Positions 17,675 to 26,659 of a stretch of DNA of 39,265 nucleotides are shown here, one piece after another. The position numbers and the translations under genes are program-made. Origin of the DNA: Bacilli bacterium. GTDB taxonomy: Bacteria > Bacillota_I > Bacilli_A > RFN20 > CAG-826. Position 1 is the stretch's first letter, and every line of letters begins with the position of its first letter. The notes beneath the pieces are model-generated. The model was not told where the DNA came from. It made no database searches and saw only the letters and a list, made by a program, of their open reading frames with translations. The stretch lies in NCBI GenBank assembly GCA_016302065.1, contig JAEDOI010000007.1, positions 1 to 39,265 on the forward strand. Direction: 5' to 3'.

Positions 17675-19177
17675 ATGGAAAACAAGAATAAAAACGAAAA
17701 CATAGTTAATACTTCAAGTGAAGCATTAAATGAACCTATCAAAGAAGATGTTGAAGAAGTTAATCAAGAAGCATCTAAGGATAGTAATGAAAAAAAAGAA
17801 AGAAATAAGAAAATACTAAAATATATTCTTTATTTTCTTGGAATTATTATTATTACTGGACTTGTTCTGTTTTTTTCGTTGAATGGAAATACAAAAGCTT
17901 ATAATGAAGAAACTGGTGTTGTTGAAGAAATGAAAGTTTATGAAGCAATTCCTGGTACTTTTGGAAGAATATTTACGAAACAAAATACTATTATTTTCTT
18001 TTTCGTATTCCTTGCTATGATTGTGGTATATTACGGAATTAAAGCGTTAAATTTATTGCTTTATGCTCGTTTATATACAAAAAAATATAAATATCATCAA
18101 GCAATTGCTAATCAATTAATTGGTGTTTTTTATTCTGATATTACTCCTGGTTCAAGCGGAGGTCAATTTGCTCAAATTTATACCTTTAAAAAACAAGGTC
18201 TTCCAATTTCGACGGCTGCTAGTATTTTGGTTATGGCATTTATCGTCTACCAAAGTGTTTTAGTCTGTTGTGGTTTGCTTTCAATGGTTAAGATTAATGA
18301 AGTTTTATCAATTCAAGTTATTGATATAAGCATTGGATCAACTCAAATCCCTATTCCTGTTACTGTATTTATTATTGTTGGTTTTGTTTTAAATTCATTT
18401 ATTATTATTTTGCTTTTCTTAATGTCTTATTCAAGGAAATTACATGGATTTATTTTAAATCATGGAATTAATTTTCTTGCTAAATTACATTTAATTAAAC
18501 ACCCAGAAGAAAAAAGAGAGTCTTTAAGATTACAAGTTGAAAATTTTAGAGTTGAGCTTAGACGTTTGCAGTCCAATATTCCATTTACAATTCTTGTCAT
18601 TTTTACAACATTTTTATCTTTATTTGTTAGTGGAAGTCTTCCTTGTATTTGTGGTTACGCCCTTAATGGATTTGAAGGTGAACCAACATTTGTTAGTGTT
18701 ATGAATAATATGTTTACGTCATTTTGTTACATGAATTTCCATCAAATGATGACTGGACTTGTTCCTCTTCCTGGAAGTGCTGGAATTTCTGAATTTGTAT
18801 TTACAAGATTATTTACATATACTAAGCCAATTTTAAATGATGAAGGAATAGTAATTTGGACTAAAGCTTTTTTTACAGGGCAACAATTTGGTGCTGCAGG
18901 ACAAAGTGCTTTAATGCTTCTTTGGAGATTTGGAACTTTTTATATTCCTTTCTTTATTAGTGCTTTAGTTTCTGCTTTATATAAATCTCGTGGCCTCAAA
19001 GGTAAGGAAAGATTTTATAAAATTGATAACGCTCGTAAAACATTTCTTACGATTCAAATGGAAACTCTTGATGAAAGAAAACTTACTAGTTCTATCGCAT
19101 ATAGTGAAGTTCAATATAAACGTCACGAAATGAAAAAAAAGAAGAAAAAAGGAAAGGAGAAAGATAACCAACAATGA
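17675..19177 (+). CDS. Flippase-like membrane protein (LPG synthase TM domain / UPF0104 family)
   Basis: 500 aa integral membrane protein. A charged, soluble N-terminal about 45 residues is followed by helices at about 48-68, 105-130, 178-204, 222-248, 300-322 and later. The conserved loop YSDITPGSSGGQ (about 153-164) and the second signature LVPLPGSAGISE match the AglD/YbhN/MprF transmembrane-domain family. The soluble lysyl-transfer domain of MprF is absent, so it is not a full lysyl-phosphatidylglycerol synthase. It probably moves a lipid or glycolipid across the membrane, consistent with the glycolipid glycosyltransferase encoded next in an ATGA overlap (19174-19177). TGA is the stop here. 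No ribosome site is visible before the start. Confidence 0.87.
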   Translation: MENKNKNENIVNTSSEALNEPIKEDVEEVNQEASKDSNEKKERNKKILKYILYFLGIIIITGLVLFFSLNGNTKAYNEETGVVEEMKVYEAIPGTFGRIFTKQNTIIFFFVFLAMIVVYYGIKALNLLLYARLYTKKYKYHQAIANQLIGVFYSDITPGSSGGQFAQIYTFKKQGLPISTAASILVMAFIVYQSVLVCCGLLSMVKINEVLSIQVIDISIGSTQIPIPVTVFIIVGFVLNSFIIILLFLMSYSRKLHGFILNHGINFLAKLHLIKHPEEKRESLRLQVENFRVELRRLQSNIPFTILVIFTTFLSLFVSGSLPCICGYALNGFEGEPTFVSVMNNMFTSFCYMNFHQMMTGLVPLPGSAGISEFVFTRLFTYTKPILNDEGIVIWTKAFFTGQQFGAAGQSALMLLWRFGTFYIPFFISALVSALYKSRGLKGKERFYKIDNARKTFLTIQMETLDERKLTSSIAYSEVQYKRHEMKKKKKKGKEKDNQQ

Positions 19178-20346
19178 ATATTTGTCTTTTTTCTGACTCT
19201 TATTTGCCTGAAATTAATGGAGTTGCAACAAGTGTTAACTCCCTTTATAAATTATTAAAATCTTATGGTCACAATGTAAGAGTTGTTACTACAACTGATC
19301 AAAAAGATGTCGTAATTGAGGGAGATGTTATTAGAATTCCAGGAATTACTTTAAAAAAGATATATGGATATAAATTATCTAATATATATAATTCTAAGGC
19401 TTTTAAATATTTAAAAACATTACACCTTGATGTGATTCATATTAATTCTGAGTTTGGTATTGGACAATTTGGTTTTATTGTAGCCTCTATTTTAAACTGT
19501 GCTACAGTTTATACCTATCATACAATGTATGAAGAATACACATATTATATTACGAAAGGATATTTTGATAGATTTTCTAAATGGGTTATTCGTGAATATG
19601 CTAAAGATTGTATGGAAAGAGCAACTGAAATTATTTCACCTAGCGAAAAAACTAAAAATTATATTAGATCCATTGGTATTAATAAATATGTAAATGTTGT
19701 TCCAACTGGTTTCAATTTCTCTAGATTTCAAGATGTTGATCATTTAGATCCTAAAGTATTAGAAATAAAAAGAAAATACAATATAAGCGAAGATGATAGG
19801 GTATTAATCTGTTTAGGAAGAATTGCTAAAGAGAAGTCTTTTGATGTTGTCATTAAAGGTTATAAAAAATATTTGGATACTTATAAAAATAAGAAGACTA
19901 AGCTATTGTTTGTTGGGGCAGGCCCTGCTCTTGACGAACTAAAAGATTTATCTTCTAAATTAAACTTGAATGATAATATTATTTTTGTTGGTAAAGTTAA
20001 TCAAGATGAAACACAATATTATTATCGAACAGCTGAAGTATTTTTAAATGCTTCAACAAGCGAGACTCAAGGATTAACTTTTATGGAGGCAATGGCTAGT
20101 AACTTACTTGTTCTATGCAGGTTTGATAACTCATTATTAGGAGTTATCAACAATAATGTTAATGGATTTTTCTATATAGACGAGGATGATTTTAAAGATA
20201 AACTTAATAGTGTTTTAAATTTGGACAAGGAAAAAGTAGAAAAAATAAAATCAAATGCTTTAAGTTCAATTGATAAATTTTCTGATAAAACTTTTTATAG
20301 CAATATAATTGAGGTATATAATCGTGCAAGAAGAAGAAGTTGGTAA
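19174..20346 (+). CDS. GT4 glycosyltransferase, probably diacylglycerol glucosyltransferase type
   Basis: 390 aa GT-B fold enzyme. The N terminus (MNICLFSDSYLPEINGVATS) matches the group of GT4 enzymes that includes 1,2-diacylglycerol 3-glucosyltransferases such as the Acholeplasma monoglucosyldiacylglycerol synthase. LICLGRIAKEKSFD marks the start of the C-terminal domain and SETQGLTFMEAM holds the donor-binding E-x7-E motif. It would add a sugar from a nucleotide donor to a membrane lipid at the inner face. Coupling to the flippase-like protein suggests glycolipid or lipoteichoic-anchor synthesis (inferred). Ribosome site AAGGAGAAAG lies inside the upstream gene. Confidence 0.88.
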   Translation: MNICLFSDSYLPEINGVATSVNSLYKLLKSYGHNVRVVTTTDQKDVVIEGDVIRIPGITLKKIYGYKLSNIYNSKAFKYLKTLHLDVIHINSEFGIGQFGFIVASILNCATVYTYHTMYEEYTYYITKGYFDRFSKWVIREYAKDCMERATEIISPSEKTKNYIRSIGINKYVNVVPTGFNFSRFQDVDHLDPKVLEIKRKYNISEDDRVLICLGRIAKEKSFDVVIKGYKKYLDTYKNKKTKLLFVGAGPALDELKDLSSKLNLNDNIIFVGKVNQDETQYYYRTAEVFLNASTSETQGLTFMEAMASNLLVLCRFDNSLLGVINNNVNGFFYIDEDDFKDKLNSVLNLDKEKVEKIKSNALSSIDKFSDKTFYSNIIEVYNRARRRSW

Positions 20347-21124
20347 AAATAAAATTTTAAATATAAAAGAAGAAAACTATAAAAAAGTTATCATAACAAA
20401 AAATGGTAAATTCACAGTTTATAGTTTATTTTTTGATTGTAATAGATTTTCAACTTTAAATAGTCTATCAAAAGAAGATGAACTCGAATTAGAAAAAGAA
20501 TCTAAATTATCTAAAATGGTTGATTTTTGCATAAAAATATTAAGAAAAAATTTTATTTCTTCTAATGAATTAAGGCAAAAACTAAATAAAAAATTTAATG
20601 ATGAAGAATTGACTAATGAAGTTATTGAATTGTTAATTAAAAATAAGATTTTAGATGATAAAAAATATGTTTTTATTGCTAAATCTTTACTAGATGAAGC
20701 TCTGTATGGGAAATATTTTATTATTGATTATTTTAAGAAAAAGAAAATTAGTAATGAAATTATTGCTACTTTAACCTTTGATGAAGAAAAAGAAGTTGAA
20801 AAAGCATTCAAATTTTTCCAAAGTATTAAAAATATTTATGTCTTTACAAACACTTTAAAAGCGAAAAAAAAGATAGGACAAGAGTTGTTAAGTAGAGGTT
20901 TTGAATTAAATATTATTTCTTCTTTAGTTGATAATTTAAAAACAGATCATGAAATTGAACAAAAATTATTAGAAAGAGATGCTATTAAATTAAAAAATAA
21001 GTTTTCAAAAAAATATAGTGGATTAGTCCTTCAAAATAAAATTATTACTGGTTTAATTAAGATTGGTTATAGTTATAAAGAAATTACTAATTATTTAAAT
21101 AATGGGGGTATAAGCAATGATTAA
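20324..21124 (+). CDS. recX: RecX regulatory protein
   Basis: 266 aa. The family pattern of repeated three-helix units is visible: ILRKNFISSNELRQKLNKKF, then VIELLIKNKILDDKKY, continuing through YFKKKKISNEII and ELLSRGFELNIISSLV. RecX binds RecA filaments and limits recombination. The start used is GTG at 20324 with GAGG at 20311-20314; a longer frame opens at TTG 20309, and no upstream ATG fits. It overlaps the end of the glycosyltransferase gene by 23 bp and the yhaM start by 8 bp, so it sits inside an operon with unrelated functions. recA is not in the window. Confidence 0.87.
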   Translation: MQEEEVGKNKILNIKEENYKKVIITKNGKFTVYSLFFDCNRFSTLNSLSKEDELELEKESKLSKMVDFCIKILRKNFISSNELRQKLNKKFNDEELTNEVIELLIKNKILDDKKYVFIAKSLLDEALYGKYFIIDYFKKKKISNEIIATLTFDEEKEVEKAFKFFQSIKNIYVFTNTLKAKKKIGQELLSRGFELNIISSLVDNLKTDHEIEQKLLERDAIKLKNKFSKKYSGLVLQNKIITGLIKIGYSYKEITNYLNNGGISND

Positions 21125-22040
21125 GGATTTGTTTATTAATGGCAATGCAAGTGGTGTTTATGTTGTAAATAATGTTTCATGTGGAGTCTCTAAAACAGGA
21201 CAAGGCTTCTTAAATGTAACATTGCAAGATAAAACTGGAATAATAGATGCAAAAAAATGGTCATATTCTCCAAGTGATTTAGATATTATTAAAAAGGGTA
21301 ATGTAATTAGAGTAGATGGAACTGTTAAAAGCTTTAAAGACAATCTCCAAATTAGTATTGATGGTGCATTTATTGCTAGTAAAGATGATCCTAATTTTGA
21401 AGATGTTGTCGCTGTTTCTCCTATTAATTTTGAAACTTTAAAAAGTGATTTAGATAGATGTATTAATTTAGTTAGTGATAGTGATTATCATAATCTTTTA
21501 GTAGCGTTATTTAATAACGAAGGTATAATGGAAAGATATTTAAATTTTCCTGCAGCTGTAAGAAACCATCATGATTTTCTCCATGGAATTTTACATCACT
21601 CCTTAAGTATGGTTCATTTAATTGAATCCATAGTTTTAAATTATAGTGACTTAAATAAAGACCTTTTAATATGTGGAGCATTACTTCATGATATTGGAAA
21701 AATTGTTGAATTAAGTGGACCTGTAGGCACTGTATATACTAAAGAAGGATTATTATTAGGGCATCTTCTAATTGGGGTTGAAATTGTTTCTAAGGTTGGT
21801 GAAGAAATTAAGATGGATAAGGAAAAACTATTATTATTAAAACATTTAATTGCTTCACATCATGGAAAACTTGAATTTGGAGCTATAGCTTTGCCTCAAA
21901 CAAGAGAAGCTTTTATTTTAGCAAGTGTGGATGATTTTGATGCTAAAATGATGGCTATTGATAAAGCATTAGCAAATACAGAAAAAGATTCTTTCAGCGA
22001 AAGAATCTTTGCCCTTGAAAATCGTAGTTTCTTAAAATAA
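21117..22040 (+). CDS. yhaM: 3'-5' exoribonuclease YhaM family (OB fold + HD domain)
   Basis: 307 aa, matching YhaM in length. An N-terminal OB-fold nucleic-acid-binding domain (about 1-90, TLQDKTGIIDAKKWS and GNVIRVDGTVKSF) is followed by an HD phosphohydrolase domain: HHDFLHGILHHS (151-162), ALLHDIGKI with His191-Asp192, and HLIASHHG. YhaM trims RNA 3' ends in Firmicutes with a metal-dependent HD site. It is the last gene of the run beginning with the flippase-like gene, and its stop lies 3 bp from the stop of the convergent HIT gene, with no terminator visible between them. Confidence 0.92.
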   Translation: MIKDLFINGNASGVYVVNNVSCGVSKTGQGFLNVTLQDKTGIIDAKKWSYSPSDLDIIKKGNVIRVDGTVKSFKDNLQISIDGAFIASKDDPNFEDVVAVSPINFETLKSDLDRCINLVSDSDYHNLLVALFNNEGIMERYLNFPAAVRNHHDFLHGILHHSLSMVHLIESIVLNYSDLNKDLLICGALLHDIGKIVELSGPVGTVYTKEGLLLGHLLIGVEIVSKVGEEIKMDKEKLLLLKHLIASHHGKLEFGAIALPQTREAFILASVDDFDAKMMAIDKALANTEKDSFSERIFALENRSFLK

Positions 22041-22043
22041 ATA

Positions 22044-22460
22044 TTATTTATCAGTTAATTTTTCCATAACCTCAACAAGTTGATATTTAATATCGCTTGT
22101 TTTAAATTCTAATTTAAATCCATCAGTTGATTCATAGCGAGGTATTACATGGACATGGAAATGTCTAACTGTCTGACCAGCAGCTTCATAACAATTAGTT
22201 AAAATATTAACACCTTTTGCTCCTAATTGTTTAATTTGAACTTGGCCAATTCGCTGAGCAACATCCATAACTTTATGTAATATTTCTTTTGGAGCACTTA
22301 ATGCTGTTTCGTAATGTTCTTTTGAAATTACTAAAGTATGTCCATAAGTTACTGGATTAACATCAAGAAAAGCTAAAACATCATCATCTTCATAAATCTT
22401 ATAAGATGGAATTACTCCATCAGCGATTTTACAAAAAATACAATTTGAATCAAATTTCAT
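22044..22460 (-). CDS. hit: HIT family nucleotide hydrolase
   Basis: 138 aa. The histidine triad HFHVHVIPR gives the catalytic His-x-His-x-His, and CIFCKI near the N terminus is the Cys-x2-Cys zinc motif common in bacterial HIT proteins. Members hydrolyse nucleotide conjugates such as AMP-lysine or diadenosine polyphosphates. The start at 22460 is chosen because GGAGG lies at 22467-22471; a frame opening at 22490 would place the start inside the terminator hairpin upstream. It is convergent with yhaM and lies downstream of the lipoprotein pair. Confidence 0.95.
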   Translation of the reverse strand: MKFDSNCIFCKIADGVIPSYKIYEDDDVLAFLDVNPVTYGHTLVISKEHYETALSAPKEILHKVMDVAQRIGQVQIKQLGAKGVNILTNCYEAAGQTVRHFHVHVIPRYESTDGFKLEFKTSDIKYQLVEVMEKLTDK

Positions 22461-22475
22461 ATTATTCCTCCAATT

Positions 22476-22502
22476 ATAAAAAAGAGTCATTTAAGACTCT
22501 TT
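22476..22502 (-). terminator. Terminator after the lipoprotein pair
   Basis: Read on the minus strand: an 8-bp stem AAAGAGTC (complement of 22495-22502) / GACTCTTT (complement of 22481-22488), loop TTAAAT, then a T run. It separates the lipoprotein genes from hit. Confidence 0.75.
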
Positions 22503-22527
22503 TATTATACTATTATTTTAGATGTTA

Positions 22528-24417
22528 TTAATCAAAAATATCTGGGAAAGTTGATTTAAAGTAATCATATACTTTTTGATCAAAGTAAACGATTTCAGCT
22601 TCACTAACATAATATTCAAGAGCATCGCTTGAGAAGGTTGATCCTTTTGCAAGAGTATAACCAGCTCTACGAGCAATTTGTTCGATATTTGTCATATTAT
22701 CGTTAGTAGTAGTTTTGGTAATTAATGTAGAAGCAACACAATCATAAACTGCAACGATATAGAATTTACCACTATCTTCCCAAATAATTGAGTCAGCTTC
22801 GTTAGTAGTTGTATATGTATCTTTCTTTAAGAAACTAACTCCACCAGCTTTAAATTGTTTTAAATATTGTCTATCAATTGGAGTAGTGGAAGTTTTTGAA
22901 TCAGCAATTTCTCTAATGATTCCAAATGAGAATAATTTTGAAGTAATATCACTTGGTAATCCAGAGAAATCTGATTTTGTTCCCCATTTTTGAGTTACAT
23001 AATTTTCAGCAGCAAGAGAATCAGTTTTAATTTTTAAACCTTCTTTTGGACTATATGATCTTGAATTAATAGTTGTAAATGAACTATATAAACTTGAATC
23101 ATTGGTAAGTGGATTTGTTGTAAGTTTTGAATAGTCTTTAATTAAAGAAGCATATTTACTTCCTTTGTAGTAGCTATAAGCATTTTTTGCTTCACCTTCA
23201 ACATATGTTCCACTAGCTGTAATATTTACATTAGGATTTTCATTAGTTGAAACACCAAAAGTTTTTTCAGCAATATTTTTCTCATATGTGCCTAATGTGT
23301 ATTCAGCATTATTTAAAATACCTTTCCAAGCTCTTGAAGCAACTGAGAAATCAAGTGTTTGATTAGCTTCAACATTTTTAGCATAATCAAGAACAAAATT
23401 TGTTAATAATGATTTTGCTTTTTTGTCATCATTATCGCTAATTTCAATATATTCAATCTTTCTTTGTTGAGTAATACCAATAGTTGGATATTGATTTTCA
23501 ATCATATATTGTTCAACTAATAAAGTGTTTTGAATAGTTGGCATGATTGTTTTGTTGATGTAATCAACATATCTATAAAGGTGAACAAGTTTATTTTCTC
23601 CTTCATAAATATTTTTCATTCCTTCTTCAGTAATGGCATCGTATTTATCATCAACCAATAATCCATATGAATATTCATCTAATTCAGTTTCATTAACAAG
23701 GTATGTTTTTTCTGCACCTTTATGATTTTGAACTTTATCAAAAGAATAATCTGGATTGGAATATAATTTTTGAATTTCAGCATCGCTAATTACGTTTCCA
23801 TCTTTATCATTTAATGGATATAATTGGTCAGCAACATTTCTAGCAAATAATACTTCATAATATTTGTCATCTTTTCTGTATGTGCCGCTGCACCAGTTTG
23901 TATATACTTCATTGATTACTTGATTAAAGGCTAATTCAGTGATTTGATCAATTCTTTCATCGTAAGTTGCAATAGAAGTTGATGTGATATTTGGTTTTTC
24001 TTCAAAAGTAATACTAATTCCAGTATCAACCCAATTCCAGTAAGCTTTATGGTTTTCAATAAAAGTTTTTTTGTTATCAAATGAAGCATTGCTCCAATAA
24101 ACATTTGTTCCATTATTTGAATCAATAATTAAATCGACAGAATATTTATCAGTAGTTTTGTCGTATCTAAATTCATATTGACCAAGAATATTATATGAAA
24201 GTTGTTCACTAAACATTTCTTTAATGGTTGTGCTAAATGATGAATCGCTATAAATTTTATTAAATAAAGTTTCGAGTGAGTCACCATCAACAGCAACTGA
24301 AGATGTTGTCAATTGTTCGCTTCCGTTATTTAATTTTACTTTAGCGGTTGAATCGCAGGAAGTTAAAGCTACGAAACCTAATACTAAAGCAGTTAATGCA
24401 ATTAAATTCTTTTTCAT
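22528..24417 (-). CDS. Lipoprotein of unknown function, possibly foldase-related
   Basis: 629 aa. Signal peptide 1-20 with lipobox ALTSC and Cys21 for lipidation. The start is set at 24417 because the earlier in-frame ATG (24432) overlaps the ribosome site GGAGG (24426-24430). No catalytic motif is recognised. The N-terminal part (VAVDGDSLETLFNKIYSD...) recalls the SurA-N/PrsA-type helical region, and the protein follows a parvulin-like lipoprotein whose stop codon overlaps its ribosome site, so a shared extracytoplasmic folding or export role is possible but unproven. Rich in Asn, Ser, Thr and Tyr, as expected for a surface lipoprotein. Confidence 0.8.
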   Translation of the reverse strand: MKKNLIALTALVLGFVALTSCDSTAKVKLNNGSEQLTTSSVAVDGDSLETLFNKIYSDSSFSTTIKEMFSEQLSYNILGQYEFRYDKTTDKYSVDLIIDSNNGTNVYWSNASFDNKKTFIENHKAYWNWVDTGISITFEEKPNITSTSIATYDERIDQITELAFNQVINEVYTNWCSGTYRKDDKYYEVLFARNVADQLYPLNDKDGNVISDAEIQKLYSNPDYSFDKVQNHKGAEKTYLVNETELDEYSYGLLVDDKYDAITEEGMKNIYEGENKLVHLYRYVDYINKTIMPTIQNTLLVEQYMIENQYPTIGITQQRKIEYIEISDNDDKKAKSLLTNFVLDYAKNVEANQTLDFSVASRAWKGILNNAEYTLGTYEKNIAEKTFGVSTNENPNVNITASGTYVEGEAKNAYSYYKGSKYASLIKDYSKLTTNPLTNDSSLYSSFTTINSRSYSPKEGLKIKTDSLAAENYVTQKWGTKSDFSGLPSDITSKLFSFGIIREIADSKTSTTPIDRQYLKQFKAGGVSFLKKDTYTTTNEADSIIWEDSGKFYIVAVYDCVASTLITKTTTNDNMTNIEQIARRAGYTLAKGSTFSSDALEYYVSEAEIVYFDQKVYDYFKSTFPDIFD

Positions 24418-24431
24418 ATCTTTTTCCTCCA

Positions 24432-26474
24432 TTATTTAATGCTTGTTGAGTAGTAACAATATCCACCTTTTTGGAAAGCTGGATCTGTTTCAGCATCCTT
24501 AAATCTTAAGGCACAAGTTTCAGGAATTAATCCATATTTTCTACTGCGATCTTGATTTTCAAGAGTAGTAGCATATTGTTCCCAAGAACTGTTTAAACTC
24601 TCCATGTTGGATTGAGCAGCAGTATTCTTTAAGTTATTTTGATAAGCTTGAACCAAGTTTTTAGCTGTTTCATTTTTAACTTCAACACTAGTTTCACCAA
24701 CTAACCAAGCAAATTCATTTGCACTCTTAATAGATGTTTCACTAACATAAGAATTTGATGTAACTTCACTTGTAATTGTTGAACTAACTAATGATTCGTA
24801 TTTAGCAGGAGTGGTGTAAACATCATTGTTAATAAAGGTTGATTTTGGTAAATATGTTCCATCAGTTGTTTCAAATTGAGGGAATTCACCTTTATAACTT
24901 CCGTTATCAACATTGTAATATGGAAGACCAGTAGAACTGTTAAATCCTTCTTGATAAATTGGTGATTTTGGAGCGTAATATTCATTAATACTAACTTCAT
25001 ATGAACCATTTTTAGCTCTTGAATCATTTACTGTAACTTTCTTAGTTGTTTTTCCATTTGTATCAACAAAATCAAAGTAATCTTTTTCAATTGTAATAAG
25101 ATGGATGCCTCCGCTACTTGTAGCGTTAACAACTAACATAATTGGATTGCCTTTTTCATCACATAATACTGGATGTTCTAATCCTGCAATTGTCTTGAAG
25201 TGGTTCTTTGCTGTTGGATCAGTGATGTAATCAGCAGTACCAAGTTTATATTTTCCATTGCTATCTAAATCAGAATGAATAGCAGTTCCTGAATCTGAAT
25301 TGATAAATCCGCCAGCAGTAGTAGGATTTTCAGCTGCAATGTGATTATTTACAATAAATGAAACGTTATGCACATTGAAATATTTATTGAAAAGAATGTT
25401 TCTTGGGAAATATTCTTCATTTCCTTCGTTAACTTTTTTACCATTAACATCTTCTAAATCTCTATATTCATATAATTTATCAATTGCTTCATATGGTATG
25501 TAGTTAGCTCCGATACTTTTAACTGTATCTCTTGATTCTTTACTACCTCCTAAACCGATGAATGAATCACCCTTAGTATTTAAGAAGTTTTCATAGTTAG
25601 CAGCTTTTTGAGTATTGATAATTGATTCGTAAGCATAAATACCTAATTTGAATTCATTAACGAATCCAGTTTTAGTACCCATTACATAGACACCATTTCT
25701 ATCTACACTTCCAGTATCTTCACTTTCATCGTGAGTAATAATACCAAATGTATTAGTATCTGTATTTGATTCGAGTAATCTTGAGAATACACGATGTAAT
25801 TTTGTAGCTTGTGTGCTTGAAATTTTACTCTTTGTAAAATTATCACTAGAATCGCCAGCTTTGACAAGTAAATGTCTAACAGCATAAGGCATATTTACAT
25901 TTAAATATCCTTCGTTTCCCCATAATTGGTTATATAAGGCTTGATTAGAATAGTTTTCACTTTCGGTGTCAATTTTCCACTCGTTGAATTGTTCATCGAA
26001 TTCTTTAGTAACTTTCTTCTTCATGTATTCTAATTCTTTTTCAAGATAAAGCATTCTTTCATTTTCTTTATCTGATTTTGAATCATCATAGTAAGAAAGT
26101 GTAGCTAAATAATCACTCCATGATTGGTCATTTTTATCAGCATCATTCTTTAAGTTTGTAATTGCAAGTTTTGTACTACTTGTAATTTCGTTTTGATATT
26201 TGTTTAAAACACCACCTTCTTGGAAAGATAATCTAACAGCGACATCATAAATTGTGTCATAGTAAGCTTTTGCGTGATCTTTAGGATTTGTTTTTAAATA
26301 TCTTTCATAAACATCTTGAGCATTAATTTCGGCTTCTTTTACATCGCCTGAACTAGTAGTAAATTTATATGTTAATACTAAGTCATCTTTAGCAGTGATA
26401 TCACCACAACTTGCTAATGATGTAAGTGTTAATGCACATAAACCGAATACTATACCCATTTTCATTTTCTTCAT
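24432..26474 (-). CDS. PrsA-like lipoprotein with a divergent, interrupted parvulin (PPIase) domain
   Basis: 680 aa. Signal peptide 1-22 with lipobox SLASC and Cys23. Residues about 50-195 are helical (NAQDVYERYL..., YLEKELEYMKKKV), like the SurA/PrsA N-terminal chaperone part. Parvulin hallmarks follow: AVRHLLVKAGD (198-208), HDESEDTGSVDRNGVYVMG (248-266), then GGIHLITIEKD (about 455-465), matching the family's closing G-x-H-I/L-I motif. About 180 residues lie between the second and third hallmark, far more than normal, so the domain has an insertion or is doubled. It is first in a two-gene operon on the minus strand. Likely a membrane-attached foldase; isomerase activity is uncertain. Confidence 0.72.
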   Translation of the reverse strand: MKKMKMGIVFGLCALTLTSLASCGDITAKDDLVLTYKFTTSSGDVKEAEINAQDVYERYLKTNPKDHAKAYYDTIYDVAVRLSFQEGGVLNKYQNEITSSTKLAITNLKNDADKNDQSWSDYLATLSYYDDSKSDKENERMLYLEKELEYMKKKVTKEFDEQFNEWKIDTESENYSNQALYNQLWGNEGYLNVNMPYAVRHLLVKAGDSSDNFTKSKISSTQATKLHRVFSRLLESNTDTNTFGIITHDESEDTGSVDRNGVYVMGTKTGFVNEFKLGIYAYESIINTQKAANYENFLNTKGDSFIGLGGSKESRDTVKSIGANYIPYEAIDKLYEYRDLEDVNGKKVNEGNEEYFPRNILFNKYFNVHNVSFIVNNHIAAENPTTAGGFINSDSGTAIHSDLDSNGKYKLGTADYITDPTAKNHFKTIAGLEHPVLCDEKGNPIMLVVNATSSGGIHLITIEKDYFDFVDTNGKTTKKVTVNDSRAKNGSYEVSINEYYAPKSPIYQEGFNSSTGLPYYNVDNGSYKGEFPQFETTDGTYLPKSTFINNDVYTTPAKYESLVSSTITSEVTSNSYVSETSIKSANEFAWLVGETSVEVKNETAKNLVQAYQNNLKNTAAQSNMESLNSSWEQYATTLENQDRSRKYGLIPETCALRFKDAETDPAFQKGGYCYYSTSIK

Positions 26475-26509
26475 AAATAAATATCCTTTCGTTTTTCAAT
26501 GCGATTTAT

Positions 26510-26538
26510 ATTTTATACTATAGTATAAATAATTACAA
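26510..26538 (-). promoter_or_regulatory. Promoter of the lipoprotein operon with an 18-bp palindrome
   Basis: On the minus strand, TTGTAA (26538-26533), a 17-bp spacer and TAAAAT (26515-26510) form a fair promoter. A perfect palindrome, TTTATACTA/TAGTATAAA (26512-26529), covers the spacer and part of the -10. Its core TATAC-N4-GTATA is shared with the opp upstream palindrome at 4999-5022. The ribosome site GAAAGGA is at 26490-26484. Confidence 0.55.
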
Positions 26539-26606
26539 CTTTAAAAATTAATCAAGCTTATATAATTTAAATAAATTATATCTCCTTCGATAAAAAAATT
26601 ATTATA

Positions 26607-26637
26607 TTGTTTGTATAACAGACTAATTTAATATATT
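26607..26637 (+). promoter_or_regulatory. Possible suf operon promoter
   Basis: TTGTTT (26607-26612) and TATATT (26632-26637) with a 19-bp spacer lie 22 bp before the sufC ATG; AAAAGGAAAAG just upstream of the ATG is the ribosome site. A near-palindrome GTTTGT-ATA-ACAGAC (one mismatch) lies between the two boxes. The assignment is weak. Confidence 0.35.
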
Positions 26638-26659
26638 ATTTTCTAGAAAAGGAAAAGTT

